Shown here: piece by piece, positions 26,957 through 35,392 of the stretch
Layout: each line of letters starts with the position of its first letter
Position numbering within the stretch: position 1 is the first letter of the stretch
From: Planctomycetota bacterium
Lineage (GTDB): Bacteria > Planctomycetota > UBA1135 > GCA-002686595
DNA length: 64,000 nucleotides
Assembly (NCBI GenBank): GCA_014237855.1
Contig: JABACD010000026.1
Location: 4,077-68,076 of the forward strand
Reading direction: 5' to 3'
Notes under the pieces: model-generated
The model's database searches: none
Told to the model about the DNA's origin: nothing
What the model saw: only the letters and a program-made list of their open reading frames with translations
Translations under genes and position numbers: made by a program

Positions 26957-28747
26957 ATGAAGCGTGTTCTTCTCGTTCTGGTGAGTGTGGGGATGTTGAG
27001 TTTGACCGGAGCCGCCTGGGGACAGAGCATCACCCGGGTCAGCGTGGACTCTGCAGGAATCGAAGGAGATAAGGCCAGTGGTGCGCCGGACGTGAGCGCC
27101 GACGGCAAGCTGGTGGTCTTCGAGAGCGAAGCCGCGAACCTGGTGATCGGGGACACGGGTGGGATGCAGGACGTCTTCCTTCACGACCGGACCACCGGCG
27201 TGACGCTTCGCGTGAGCGAGCGGGGCGGTATCGGGGGAGATGCGGAGAGCGGTCGTCCGGCCATCAGTGCCGACGGCTCGACCGTGGTCTTCGAGAGCCT
27301 CGCCCGAAATCTGGTGGTGGGGGACATGAACTCGAGGTGGGACATCTTCTCATATGACGTGGCCACGGGCGTGATCAGACGGGCCAGCTTGGGCAGCGTT
27401 GTCGAGGAGGCCAACGGAGACAGCCGCGAGCCTGCCGTCAGCGATGACGGGAGTCACGTGGCGTTCTACAGCGACGCGACCAACCTCCACATCAACGACC
27501 ACAACCTCTTTCGCGATGTGTTCGTGCGAGACATGGGCGCATCCGTGACTCACCTGGCGAGCTTTGCCGGGGGCGGCATGTCGGGGGACGGTGATTCAGG
27601 CTTCTTCACAGCCGTGGCCCTGTCCGGGGACGGGAGGCGAGTGGCCTTCATCTCCAGTGCGAGCAACCTGGTGCTCGGGGACACGAATGGCTTCGGAGAC
27701 ATCTTCCTGACCGACCTGTCCACCTCACTCGTGCAGCGCGTCAGCATCACCACTGCCGGGACCGAGGGGAACAGCAGCTGCCGCTCCTGCGACATCTCCA
27801 GTGACGGACTGCTGGTGGCCTTCGATAGCGCGGCCAGCAACATGGTGGCCGGGGACATGAACGGGGCGCCGGACGTGTTCCTGCGGGACACCGTGGCGGG
27901 GACCACCAGGCGCGTGAGCGTGTCCTCCAGCGGCACCGAGGGCAATGCCTACAGCAGGTACCCCGCACTCAGTGGTGACGGCTCCGTGGTCGCTTTCGAG
28001 AGCGCGGCGACGAACCTGGTGGCTCCGGACCTGAACGGCGCCACGGATGTGTTCTCGCGCGAGGTGGCCTCGGGAGAGGTCACGCGCGTGAGCGAGGGCA
28101 CGGGCGGGATAGGTGCCAACGGCGGCAGCACCGGAGCCTCTCTGAACCTGGACGGGACGCTGACCGTGTTCGGCAGTGATGCGAGGAACCTGGTGGCCGG
28201 GGACATGAACTCCGTATCGGACGTGTTCGCGGCGGCAGCCTCTGGCGGCCCTTGCAACGTGGGGAGCAGCTACTGTGAGGGCTCCACCGGCAACTGCCCC
28301 GGTGGGATCCTCGGAGCCGCCGATCACGGTTGCCCGAACTCCAACCCCAATGGCAATGGTGCCGAGCTGGTTCCCACGGGCTGTGCTTCGTTCTCGGCTG
28401 ACACCTACGGCTTCGCCATCACCGACGGTGCGCCGAGCAAGCCAGGGATCCTTATCCAGGGGGCCGCCTCGATCGGCTATCCGACCGGCAACCCCACAGT
28501 CCCTGACTCCGCCGGCCTCTTCTGCGTCGCTCCGCAGCTCCGCGGTTCCGTTTTCTTCACGGACGCTAGCGGCGCCGCCAGCCGGAGCAACTTCCAGGGA
28601 ATGGCCTTTGGAGCGACCGCTCAGGCTGCGGGATCGACGACGTACAACCAGTACTGGTTCCGCGATCCGGGCAATCCGAACGCGAACCCCGGCGGCGGCG
28701 CCGAGTTCAACTTCTCCAACGCGGTCGAGACGGTCTGGATCCCCTGA
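26957..28747 (+). CDS. Secreted seven-repeat PD40/TolB-like beta-propeller with shared C-terminal domain
   Basis: 596 aa; GGAG at 26946-26949 precedes the ATG. Signal peptide to about residue 22 (LVSVGMLSLTGAAWGQ). Seven repeats of about 60 residues follow, each with the signature xSxDGxxVxFxSxAxNLVxGDxN (for example ISADGSTVVFESLARNLVVG), typical of PD40/TolB-like propeller blades. Seven blades fit a closed propeller. From about residue 430 the shared C-terminal domain begins (SSYCEGSTGNCPGG) and ends with YNQYWFRDPG and EFNFSNAVETVWIP. Probably a secreted or surface-bound binding protein; no enzyme motif is visible. No close operon partner. Confidence 0.85.
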   Translation: MKRVLLVLVSVGMLSLTGAAWGQSITRVSVDSAGIEGDKASGAPDVSADGKLVVFESEAANLVIGDTGGMQDVFLHDRTTGVTLRVSERGGIGGDAESGRPAISADGSTVVFESLARNLVVGDMNSRWDIFSYDVATGVIRRASLGSVVEEANGDSREPAVSDDGSHVAFYSDATNLHINDHNLFRDVFVRDMGASVTHLASFAGGGMSGDGDSGFFTAVALSGDGRRVAFISSASNLVLGDTNGFGDIFLTDLSTSLVQRVSITTAGTEGNSSCRSCDISSDGLLVAFDSAASNMVAGDMNGAPDVFLRDTVAGTTRRVSVSSSGTEGNAYSRYPALSGDGSVVAFESAATNLVAPDLNGATDVFSREVASGEVTRVSEGTGGIGANGGSTGASLNLDGTLTVFGSDARNLVAGDMNSVSDVFAAAASGGPCNVGSSYCEGSTGNCPGGILGAADHGCPNSNPNGNGAELVPTGCASFSADTYGFAITDGAPSKPGILIQGAASIGYPTGNPTVPDSAGLFCVAPQLRGSVFFTDASGAASRSNFQGMAFGATAQAAGSTTYNQYWFRDPGNPNANPGGGAEFNFSNAVETVWIP

Positions 28748-28852
28748 CCTGGGCGGCACTCCAGCGGGAGCTCGGACCTGGTGCCGGGTTCCCGGCGGGT
28801 CACTCGAACTCCTGACAATGACTTGAGGTTACGCGAGATCTTCTGAGACTGA

Positions 28853-31282
28853 TCAGTAGCTGATCACGACAGGCGCTCTGCCTTCCTCGGAATGCTGCAC
28901 CTCGACGGTCACCTTCTTCTCGATGCCAGCTTCGGAGCGAACCGTGAGTTCGAGTCTGCCCACCGGGAGATCGCGCCAGGCGAGGTCGGGAGTGGGCATG
29001 CCCTCGCCGCTGCTTCCTTGGCCTTCCGCGACTGATGTGGAGGTGCGGTAGTGACCCTTGTCGTCCAGCCACTCCACGGTTCCGGTTGCCACTGTCGTGT
29101 CGTCGCGTCGGAGGGCGACCTCGAGCTTCTCCCGGGGCATGGCCGCGAAGAACCGCTCCTTGTTGCCCTCGAACCAGGTCCAGTCTTCATCGATGATGGC
29201 TCTTTCCAGGCTCGCGAGGAAGACGTCTGCGCCTGCTCCGAGGGCCCCGCGGTCGACGAGCAGCACCGAGAGATCGCCGACTACCGGCCGCGGCACGGTG
29301 AGGGTGAGCGTCTGACCCAAGTGTGTCCGCGGGTCGACCCACGGCTCTTCCCAGCGGATCCCCTTGGTCTGGACCACCAGCGTGACCGGGCGCATCGGTA
29401 TACCCTGGAGCAGAACCGGTTCTCCGTTCAGCCAGGCAGCGCCCGTCAGGATCTCTCCTTGATAGGTCGAGAGCGTCTGGCCCGAGGCCTCCTCCACGAT
29501 GAGGTTCCCGTCTCGCCAGGGGTCGCCGTTCTCGTCGAGGACCTCGACCCGGAGGTTTCCGGAGGGCGTGAGCTGGATCTCTCCTAGGTCGTGGACTCCA
29601 TTCATGAAGCTTCGCTCCTCGAGCCTGTGGGAGGCGTAGCCATGTGCCCGGAACTCGAGCAGGTAGGCGCCCTCGTTGAGGCCCTCGACGCGAAATTGTC
29701 CAGGTATCGCGGAGTCCATCTCGAGGTCGGGGTGGCCGGCAAGGAGGATCCCCTTGACCTCCTGCCGCTGCCAGGAGAGCACCTCCAGGGAGGAGGTGAT
29801 CGGCTCCTCGGTGTCTGCGTCGTGCACGACGCCAGTGAGCTGAACGCCGAGGATGGCCTCGGCGTTGAGGACCACTTCGATCTTCTCACGGGCCGGGTCG
29901 ACCGGGATCAGGAGCTCCTGCCCCCTCGCAAAGTCGGGGCCGACGATCCGCAGGTTGCAGCGGCCATTCACGCGATGAGGGAACTCGAAGGTTCCATCAG
30001 GGCCTGTGGTCCGCCGGAACTCCGAGAAGAGGCTCTCCCAGGTCGGGGGCTGGCCGTTTTCGAACGAGCGCTCATAGAGGCGCTCCGACCGGAGCCAGAT
30101 CCGGGCCTTGCTGACCGGAGCGCCCTCCGCGTCGATCAAGCGCCCCGAGAGAGGAGCGGCCTTCTCGAGCCGGAGCACATTGTCCTGGCCGCCGCCGTCC
30201 AGCGCCGCGGGCTGGATCAGGCTCACGGCATGCCCCTCGAAGAGCGCTGCCACGAATGGAGGATTGTCCCGCTCCTGATTGGGGGTCTCGATGCCGGAGA
30301 CGCTGAAGCGACCCAGCTCGTCCGTGATGGTCACCGACCGGTGGACACCCAGGTTGGAGGATCGGTCGCCGAAGCTGACCTTCGCGCCGATGGCGGGCTT
30401 GCCCCGGGCGTCCAGGACGAAGCCCTCCAGCCTCGAGCCCTCCTGGAGCGTGATGACCAGCTCCCCGTCCTCCGGTCGGTGCCTGATCCACTTGCCGAGA
30501 TGGTCCGCGGCCTCGACGCGAAGCTGAGTTATGCCCTCGTCCACTCCCTCAAAGCGGAAGCGCCCATCGAGGCCAGTCTCCTGCCGATCGAGCAGCGCAC
30601 CAGCGACCCCCTGAAAGACAGTGACCCCGGGCGTGGCCGTGACGTCCCCGGTGCTATTCGAGTTCAGCCCGTTGTAGAGCTGGAGCCGCGCGCCGTCGAG
30701 GGGACTACCGCCGACACGAACCACCCTGCCATGGAGGTCCACGGCGGGCTCAAGGACGAGCTCGAGGCCCTCACACCGGCTGTCCTCGGTCAGCTTCCCG
30801 CGGAGTCCCTGGACACAGATCATGCCTGGGTGGAAGGCGATGGCGATGAACTGCCTGTCGATGCCGTCGGCAGTGAACTGGCCAGTGCCTGTCGTTGGCA
30901 CCGAAATGGCGGGATCCCCCTGCATCGTGGGTCGACCGAACCAGACGCGAACCTCCGCGCCCACCACAGCCAGTCCCCTTGCATCGACAACGCGCCCCGA
31001 GAGACTGGGGCCGGTCGGGTCGGTGGGGATGGTCTCCGCGGACTCGGGATCGACGACCTCGGTCACCGCGGGAGCTTCCTCGATCTCCGTACGCGCTCCC
31101 TCGGCAGGCTTGCGGGCCTCGAGTTTGAAGTCGACCTCGCTCTTGCTGGCAGCCAAGGTCTGGACCGGGACGGGACCAGTGCCCTCCACGACGGGCGCAG
31201 AGGCTGGCCACAGCAGCCAGGCGATCCCGCCGAGGAGGAGGGCGACCGCGGCGAGGATCAGGCTCGACTTTGGCTTCTGCAT
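28853..31282 (-). CDS. Membrane-anchored multi-domain carboxypeptidase-regulatory-like protein
   Basis: 809 aa from the ATG at 31282 (MQKPKSSLILAAVALLLGGI); the frame stays open further upstream, but the translation there runs through a repeat copy and is unlikely. One N-terminal transmembrane helix (about residues 7-25) is followed by a Pro/Thr/Glu-rich linker. About six Ig-like carboxypeptidase-regulatory units follow, recognisable from SLSGRVVDARGLAVVGAEVR, LHGRVVRVGGSPLDGA, LEGFVLDARGKPAIGA, LSGRLIDAEGAPVSKA and similar. No catalytic domain is visible. It is likely an envelope scaffold or sensor, similar in kind to the outside part of the sigma fusion at 53911. A TATAAT sequence 7 bp before the ATG may allow leaderless expression. 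Confidence 0.75.
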   Translation of the reverse strand: MQKPKSSLILAAVALLLGGIAWLLWPASAPVVEGTGPVPVQTLAASKSEVDFKLEARKPAEGARTEIEEAPAVTEVVDPESAETIPTDPTGPSLSGRVVDARGLAVVGAEVRVWFGRPTMQGDPAISVPTTGTGQFTADGIDRQFIAIAFHPGMICVQGLRGKLTEDSRCEGLELVLEPAVDLHGRVVRVGGSPLDGARLQLYNGLNSNSTGDVTATPGVTVFQGVAGALLDRQETGLDGRFRFEGVDEGITQLRVEAADHLGKWIRHRPEDGELVITLQEGSRLEGFVLDARGKPAIGAKVSFGDRSSNLGVHRSVTITDELGRFSVSGIETPNQERDNPPFVAALFEGHAVSLIQPAALDGGGQDNVLRLEKAAPLSGRLIDAEGAPVSKARIWLRSERLYERSFENGQPPTWESLFSEFRRTTGPDGTFEFPHRVNGRCNLRIVGPDFARGQELLIPVDPAREKIEVVLNAEAILGVQLTGVVHDADTEEPITSSLEVLSWQRQEVKGILLAGHPDLEMDSAIPGQFRVEGLNEGAYLLEFRAHGYASHRLEERSFMNGVHDLGEIQLTPSGNLRVEVLDENGDPWRDGNLIVEEASGQTLSTYQGEILTGAAWLNGEPVLLQGIPMRPVTLVVQTKGIRWEEPWVDPRTHLGQTLTLTVPRPVVGDLSVLLVDRGALGAGADVFLASLERAIIDEDWTWFEGNKERFFAAMPREKLEVALRRDDTTVATGTVEWLDDKGHYRTSTSVAEGQGSSGEGMPTPDLAWRDLPVGRLELTVRSEAGIEKKVTVEVQHSEEGRAPVVISY

Positions 31283-31289
31283 GGGGCCA

Positions 31290-31295
31290 ATTATA
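31290..31295 (-). promoter_or_regulatory. Candidate -10 box placing transcription start at the ATG
   Basis: On the minus strand TATAAT is followed by seven bases and then the ATG of the Ig-like protein. That spacing would put the transcription start at or next to the start codon, giving a leaderless mRNA. No recognisable -35 element lies 17 bp upstream, so the assignment is tentative. There is also no Shine-Dalgarno sequence in front of this ATG, which fits. Confidence 0.4.
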
Positions 31296-31323
31296 CGCGC
31301 ATCTACAGCCCCGGCGGCCCTCA

Positions 31324-31413
31324 CCCGGGGAACAGAGGCGTGACGAGGAGAGCGTCTGATGAGGGCGAAGCGTTTGAGGGGTGGTGCGAGGGTAGCCTGG
31401 ATCGCCGATCCTT
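31324..31413 (+). repeat. Dispersed intergenic repeat, copy G (3' module)
   Basis: Resembles copy H: GAGGCGTGACGAGGAGAGCG followed by GAAGCGTTTGAGGGG, but the GGTGGATGGAAAGG segment is partly lost. The hairpin is GGAT-cgccg-ATCC at 31399-31411; the loop differs from other copies but the stem is intact. It sits just upstream of the minus-strand Ig-like protein gene, antisense to that gene's upstream region. Confidence 0.7.
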
Positions 31414-31452
31414 CACGCAGCTTATCTGGCACGCTTCGGAGGTCTGGCTGTA

Positions 31453-31562
31453 AGTAGAGGCGAGCGGATAGTTGTCATCAGCCATAGCTCACAGCTGCCC
31501 TCCCACAGTGGAGAGCAGTTGAACAGTAGCTGATTGGCCCACAGTTGAACGGAGAGCAAGAA
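31453..31562 (+). pseudogene. 3'-end remnant of a gene like the one at 31854 (direct repeat, left copy)
   Basis: Reads in frame as SRGERIVVISH followed by SSQLPSHSGEQLNSS and a stop. It aligns without gaps to the C-terminus of the downstream gene (SRGKGFHGESW, then SSQLPFHRGEQSNGS). Similarity continues past the stop codon (ACGGAGAGCAAG versus CCGGAGAGTAAT). Only the last roughly 25-35 codons remain, with no matching upstream part, so this looks like the tail of a lost paralogue or a footprint of duplication and deletion. Confidence 0.6.
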
Positions 31563-31853
31563 CGACGGCGGCCGGGGGCCCGGGCTCAGGGTGTCCTGCT
31601 CGACTGTTTGCTGTGGTCTGCCGGCCCTCAAGCTCTTCCGACGCGGGCCGTGCAGAATGATATGGGGCTCAGAGCAGTATTGGGATTGGTGGATAAGGCC
31701 GTATCTGTGAGGATTTGCAGGATTTCGCATTGTGGATGTGGCCGGTCGAGGGGAATCTCTTTCAGCGGCGATTCAGTCAGAAATCTCCTGATCCCGTGTC
31801 AGACGCCGTGCTCAGTGCACACGCGCTCCCGCAACCTGCTTCCACGACTTCTC

Positions 31854-32849
31854 ATGAATCTCAGAAAGATCCTTTTGGGCGCCCTCATTGCAACTGCCGG
31901 CGCATCTTCCATCCAAGCTGACGACAATGAAGCGGGGAGCCTCCTGGTCTACCCCGATTGGGTAAACATTGCTGATTTCGTCAGTCTTATCACCGTCACC
32001 AACACGAACGCGAACGAGAGCGTCACCGTCGAGGTCATCTATATCGACTCGGAGTCCTGCTCGGAGTTCAACAGAACATTCGAACTGACTCCTCTGGACA
32101 CCGCTACTTTCCTGTCTGCCGTTCACAACCCGGACTACGGTTATGGCTATGCCTACGCATTCGCCAAGGATTCGGCTACCGGTGAACCCATCAGCTTCAA
32201 TTATCTCATTGGTGACTCGCAGATTGTGAATCCCTACGAAGGAATTCACTACAGCTTGAACCCTTCCATGTTCCAGGCGATTGGAAGAGATGGCTCGGAC
32301 ACCGATCTCAATGGAGACGGGCTACGCAATCTGGACGGGACTGAGTATTCCATGGCCCCCGACGAGATCGTCGTGCCCCGATTCTGGGCCGCAACGGATA
32401 ATAGTGTTACCGTGTTGACTCTCATCAGTCTGACCGGAGGTGCCCAGTTCAGTACGACAGTTGACTTCTTGATCTACAACGACAACGAGCAGGGGTTCTC
32501 TTCCGAGTTCACCTTCGAATGCCATACACGTGTGTCGCTTCACGATATCTCCTGGGTCTTCTCCCGGCAGTTCCTGGAGAACTACACGAATGACGATCCG
32601 AATGAAGTCCAAGGTTGGGAGAATAGCACCGGTTGGTTCATCATGGATGGCGCTGTAGCGAGCTCCAGTTCGACCTCGATTGCCGACCCGGCAGTCCTCG
32701 GATACGTGACTCATATAGCGGACGACTATGTGTTCCCCGCCAGTAGAGGAAAGGGATTTCATGGAGAGAGCTGGAGTTCACAGCTGCCCTTCCACCGTGG
32801 AGAGCAGTCGAACGGTAGCTTGCTGTCCAGGAGTCTGACCGGAGAGTAA
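31854..32849 (+). CDS. Uncharacterised secreted protein flanked by a direct repeat
   Basis: 331 aa from the ATG at 31854, where a signal peptide begins (MNLRKILLGALIATAGASSI, cleavage near QA). The frame is open for another 100 codons upstream but that part reads as non-coding. The mature protein is acidic, beta-rich and Ser/Thr/Asn-rich (SLLVYPDWVNIADFVSLITV near its start); I do not recognise the family. Base composition is lower in GC than adjacent genes. Its last roughly 34 codons are duplicated upstream at 31453-31562. A strong hairpin terminator follows 29 bp after the stop. Repeat flanking plus atypical composition hint at a mobile or recombined gene (inference). Confidence 0.6.
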   Translation: MNLRKILLGALIATAGASSIQADDNEAGSLLVYPDWVNIADFVSLITVTNTNANESVTVEVIYIDSESCSEFNRTFELTPLDTATFLSAVHNPDYGYGYAYAFAKDSATGEPISFNYLIGDSQIVNPYEGIHYSLNPSMFQAIGRDGSDTDLNGDGLRNLDGTEYSMAPDEIVVPRFWAATDNSVTVLTLISLTGGAQFSTTVDFLIYNDNEQGFSSEFTFECHTRVSLHDISWVFSRQFLENYTNDDPNEVQGWENSTGWFIMDGAVASSSSTSIADPAVLGYVTHIADDYVFPASRGKGFHGESWSSQLPFHRGEQSNGSLLSRSLTGE

Positions 32850-32851
32850 TA
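32748..32851 (+). repeat. Direct repeat, right copy (overlaps gene 3' end)
   Basis: Right-hand partner of 31453-31562. Shared blocks include AGTAGAGG, CACAGCTGCCCT, GTGGAGAGCAGT and CGGAGAG. It covers the last codons and stop of the secreted protein gene. Confidence 0.65.
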
Positions 32852-32878
32852 CGGTCCCGCTCTGGTGGCCTGAGATCA

Positions 32879-32921
32879 GCAGCGCCCCCCCCCGCCTTGC
32901 GGGGGGGGGCGCTGCTTTTTT
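32879..32921 (+). terminator. Strong Rho-independent terminator
   Basis: GCAGCG plus nine C residues (32879-32893) pair with nine G residues plus CGCTGC (32901-32915). The stem is 15 bp with a 7-base loop, followed by six T residues (32916-32921). It lies 29 bp after the stop of the secreted protein gene, on the same strand. It is by far the clearest terminator in the window. Confidence 0.92.
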
Positions 32922-32997
32922 CCTGCCGACGGAGAGGACGTGGGCGAACGATTGTCAGATCGCCGGTGAGCAGATTCTCCGGACTCTCGTCCGGTTC

Positions 32998-33097
32998 CAG
33001 CTGGGGAGCAAAGGCGCGACGAGTAGAGCGCCTGCTGAGGGTGAAGCGTTTGAGGGGGGGAGGTGGATGGAAAGGCAGCTTGGATGGCCTATCCTCT
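32998..33097 (+). repeat. Dispersed intergenic repeat, copy H (complete 3' module)
   Basis: Begins CAGCTGGGGAGCAAAGGCGC and includes GCCTGCTGAGGGTGAAGCGT, then GGTGGATGGAAAGGCAGC. The hairpin is GGAT-ggcct-ATCC at 33082-33094. It lies immediately upstream of the zinc-ribbon gene, with 47 bp between its end and the start codon. Confidence 0.8.
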
Positions 33098-33144
33098 GGT
33101 CTGAATTCTCGCCGCCACGAATCACCGAACTCAGGACGATTGCC

Positions 33145-33363
33145 ATGAGCGACCCTCCGCAAGGCTACGAGTGCCCGAAGTGCCACTGTGACCGATTCGA
33201 ACAAGGAGTCATCCGCACCACGGGCGACGGGCTCTCCAGGTTCTTTGACATCCAGAACCAGAGGTTTTCCCACATCACCTGCAGTGGGTGTGGCTATACA
33301 GAGTTCTTCAAGCGCGTGGTCAACACCGCGGACAGCGTCCTGGACCTCTTCCTGGGTGGGTGA
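33145..33363 (+). CDS. Small zinc-ribbon protein (DUF2082-like)
   Basis: 72 aa from the ATG at 33145 (AGGA at 33132-33135). Two CxxC knuckles, CPKC near residue 10 and CSGC near residue 46, form a four-Cys zinc ribbon. The middle (RTTGDGLSRFFDIQNQRFSH) and CGYTEFFKR after the second knuckle match the DUF2082 family described as probable nucleic-acid-binding zinc ribbons. Cytoplasmic. Its role is unknown. The gene stands alone between a repeat copy and the convergent trhO-GST operon. Confidence 0.85.
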   Translation: MSDPPQGYECPKCHCDRFEQGVIRTTGDGLSRFFDIQNQRFSHITCSGCGYTEFFKRVVNTADSVLDLFLGG

Positions 33364-33365
33364 GT

Positions 33366-33410
33366 GTGCCTGGAGCACCTCGACTTACCGAGCGTGCCCC
33401 CGACGAGCGG
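33366..33410 (+). repeat. Dispersed repeat, 5' edge fragment J
   Basis: GTGCCTGGAGCACCTCGAC and CCGAGCGTGCCCCCGACGAG match the 5' edge of copies B and C. The rest of the element is absent. It lies in the gap between the convergent zinc-ribbon and GST genes. Confidence 0.55.
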
Positions 33411-33435
33411 CCTCGAGCACCGTTGCCAACGCTCC

Positions 33436-34098
33436 CTAGTGGGGGCCCCAGTCGACGACTCGGGGGGGGCTTCCCGGGATCCAGAGCGCGTGTTTCACCA
33501 TCACGGCCCGGAAGTCATCGGAGTCGAGGAAGACCTGGAGCCAGGAGACGAGCCTTGCCCACCCCTGGGCCTCGAACCACGGACGATCGGTCAGTGCGAA
33601 CTGTCGGACGAAGGGCAGCAGCCCCACATCGGCAAGGCAGAGCTCTTCCCGGAGCAGATGACGAGACCCCTCCAGACGCCGATCCAGCTCCAGGAGGAAC
33701 TGGGCTGCCTGGGCGCGGTGTTCCTCCGGATCCGTGTCGGGGTAGCGGTTCCCGTACTTGTATCGATCGAGGTGGAGCTTGAACTCACCATCGCAGGCCT
33801 CGATCAACGAGTCGACCTCCCGCTCCTCCTCGGAGTCGCGCGGCAGCCAGCCCTCGGGATCCGAGCCCTCGAGCGCCCAGCGCATCACGTCCAGGCTCTC
33901 CTCGAGGACCTCTCCAGAGGGCAGTTCGAGCACCGGGACCGTGCCCTTCTCCGAGGCCTGATAGAGCTCCTGCGGGCGCTGGCGGAGATCCACCTCTCGA
34001 TGCTCGTAGATTCGACCGCTGACGCGCAGGGCCAGGCGTGCCCGCATCGCGTAGGGACAGCGCCGGAAGCTGTAGAGCACGGGCAGTGCCTCGGCCAT
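33436..34098 (-). CDS. Glutathione S-transferase family protein
   Basis: 220 aa. The N-terminal thioredoxin-like domain (residues 1-80) carries CPYAMRAR near residue 14 and the cis-Pro segment GTVPVLELPSG with the following EESLDVM, matching the GST glutathione-binding site. The C-terminal half is all-helical as in GSTs (for example ELCLADVGLLPFVRQFAL). It probably acts in the cytoplasm on glutathione or a related thiol. Its ATG overlaps the stop of trhO by one base (TGATG), indicating translational coupling. CPYA at the active site is reminiscent of glutaredoxin-like or omega-class GSTs, so reduction or deglutathionylation is possible. Confidence 0.85.
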   Translation of the reverse strand: MAEALPVLYSFRRCPYAMRARLALRVSGRIYEHREVDLRQRPQELYQASEKGTVPVLELPSGEVLEESLDVMRWALEGSDPEGWLPRDSEEEREVDSLIEACDGEFKLHLDRYKYGNRYPDTDPEEHRAQAAQFLLELDRRLEGSRHLLREELCLADVGLLPFVRQFALTDRPWFEAQGWARLVSWLQVFLDSDDFRAVMVKHALWIPGSPPRVVDWGPH

Positions 34099-35024
34099 CA
34101 GATCGATTCCTGTCGGGCGACCTTGAGGTGCTCCTCTCCGCGTTCCCTGGCGAGAGCCACCTGACGCATGCGATTGGTGAAGCGACGCTTCTGCTCGGGG
34201 GTCGTCCGCTCGATGCAGTGCGGGCAGCTCACACCTGGAACATAGGTGGGGTCCTCACGTTGCCCTCGGTCCACAGGCCAGCGGCAGGCACGACAGAGTT
34301 CGTGCTCGCCCACCACCAGGCCGTGTCCCACCGAGACTCGCTCGTCGAACACAAAGCATGCTCCCTCCCAGAGGCTGCGCTCCGGTGGGACCCTCTCCAG
34401 GTATCCCAGGATCCCTCCTTTCAGGTGGTAGACATCATCCAGTCCCTCTCCACGCAGGAAGGCGGTGGACTTCTCACAGCGAATTCCCCCCGTGCAGAAC
34501 ATGGCCACCGCGGGCGGCTGGGCTCCACCGAACTGACCACGCAGCCAGGCGGGGAACTCCCGGAAGCTCCCCAGTCCGGGGTTCCGGGCGCCGCGGAAGG
34601 AGCCGATCGCCACCTCGTAGTCGTTGCGGGTGTCCACGACGACCACCTCGGGATCCTCCAGCAGACGGTTCCATTCTTCCGGCTCGACGTAGGTCCCGAC
34701 GGAGCGCGTGGGGTCTACACCGGGGGTTCCCATGGTGACGATCTCCTGCTTCAGCTTCACCTTGAGCCGAGAGAAGGGTGGGGAGTTCGCGTAGGAGAGG
34801 CGCGCTTCGAGGGATTGCAGGCGATCGTCCCGCCGCAGCTCGTCCAGGAACTCACCGACCGCCTCGGGTGAGCCGGCGAGCGTCCCGTTGATTCCCTCGG
34901 GAGCGAGAAGCAAGCTCCCGCGGATTCCCCGCGCGTGGCAGGCGTCCATGATCGGCTGGCGCAGGCTGCGGAAGTCTGGAAGGGCCACGAATTGATACAG
35001 GGCCGCCACGAGGATCTCGGTCAT
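34098..35024 (-). CDS. trhO: tRNA uridine(34) hydroxylase (rhodanese-like)
   Basis: 308 aa from the ATG at 35024, where the conserved TrhO N-terminus begins (MTEILVAALYQFVALPDFRS); a longer frame upstream is not supported. The N-terminal acylphosphatase-like domain includes GSLLLAPEGINGT. The rhodanese domain at about 120-225 has VVVDTRNDYEVAIGSFRGA and the active-site loop FCTGGIRCEKS with its Cys. A C-terminal Cys-rich part (HELCRACRWPV and SCPHC) is typical of the family. TrhO hydroxylates U34 in tRNA anticodons as the first step toward 5-methoxyuridine or cmo5U-type modifications. It is the first gene of a two-gene operon with the GST gene. Confidence 0.92.
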   Translation of the reverse strand: MTEILVAALYQFVALPDFRSLRQPIMDACHARGIRGSLLLAPEGINGTLAGSPEAVGEFLDELRRDDRLQSLEARLSYANSPPFSRLKVKLKQEIVTMGTPGVDPTRSVGTYVEPEEWNRLLEDPEVVVVDTRNDYEVAIGSFRGARNPGLGSFREFPAWLRGQFGGAQPPAVAMFCTGGIRCEKSTAFLRGEGLDDVYHLKGGILGYLERVPPERSLWEGACFVFDERVSVGHGLVVGEHELCRACRWPVDRGQREDPTYVPGVSCPHCIERTTPEQKRRFTNRMRQVALARERGEEHLKVARQESI

Positions 35025-35392
35025 GCGGGGAATTGTAGTGAGCATCGCGGCCCTGGGGAGGCGGATCCCGGGATGCCTGCCACAAACCTCGGCTCCAGGC
35101 TCTGCGCCAGCGGAGGTGGTGCCGGCGAGGTACCGTCCCTGCGGGGCGCAGCTTCCGGCGCCTCCGCGAAGGGCGCGCTTCCAGCAGCACGTGCTCGAGT
35201 ACTTTTTTTGACCTGTGAGCCAGCCTGCAGGCAGGGGGATGAGCGAAGCGGGCGGATTATCCACCTGGAGCGGGGGTGACGGTTTACAGTCGAGTTGGTG
35301 GTTCGGTGCGGCTTCCGTTGCTGCGCGAGCACTGATTCCATGGACCGAATGTGGTCAAGCGCAGATCCGACAGCCAGCCCTGAGGTTCCGCC
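35025..35392. other. Intergenic between divergent genes
   Basis: 368 bp upstream of both trhO (minus) and the secreted protein gene (plus), so both promoters should lie here. A palindrome AGCACGTGCT is followed by CGAGTAC and a run of seven T residues near 35190-35211; it could be an operator or part of a promoter, but no clear -35/-10 pair is visible. Confidence 0.4.

Noticed and set aside
29591..31453. 620-codon plus-strand open frame
   Set aside because: Antisense to the Ig-like membrane protein; no start signal or domain.
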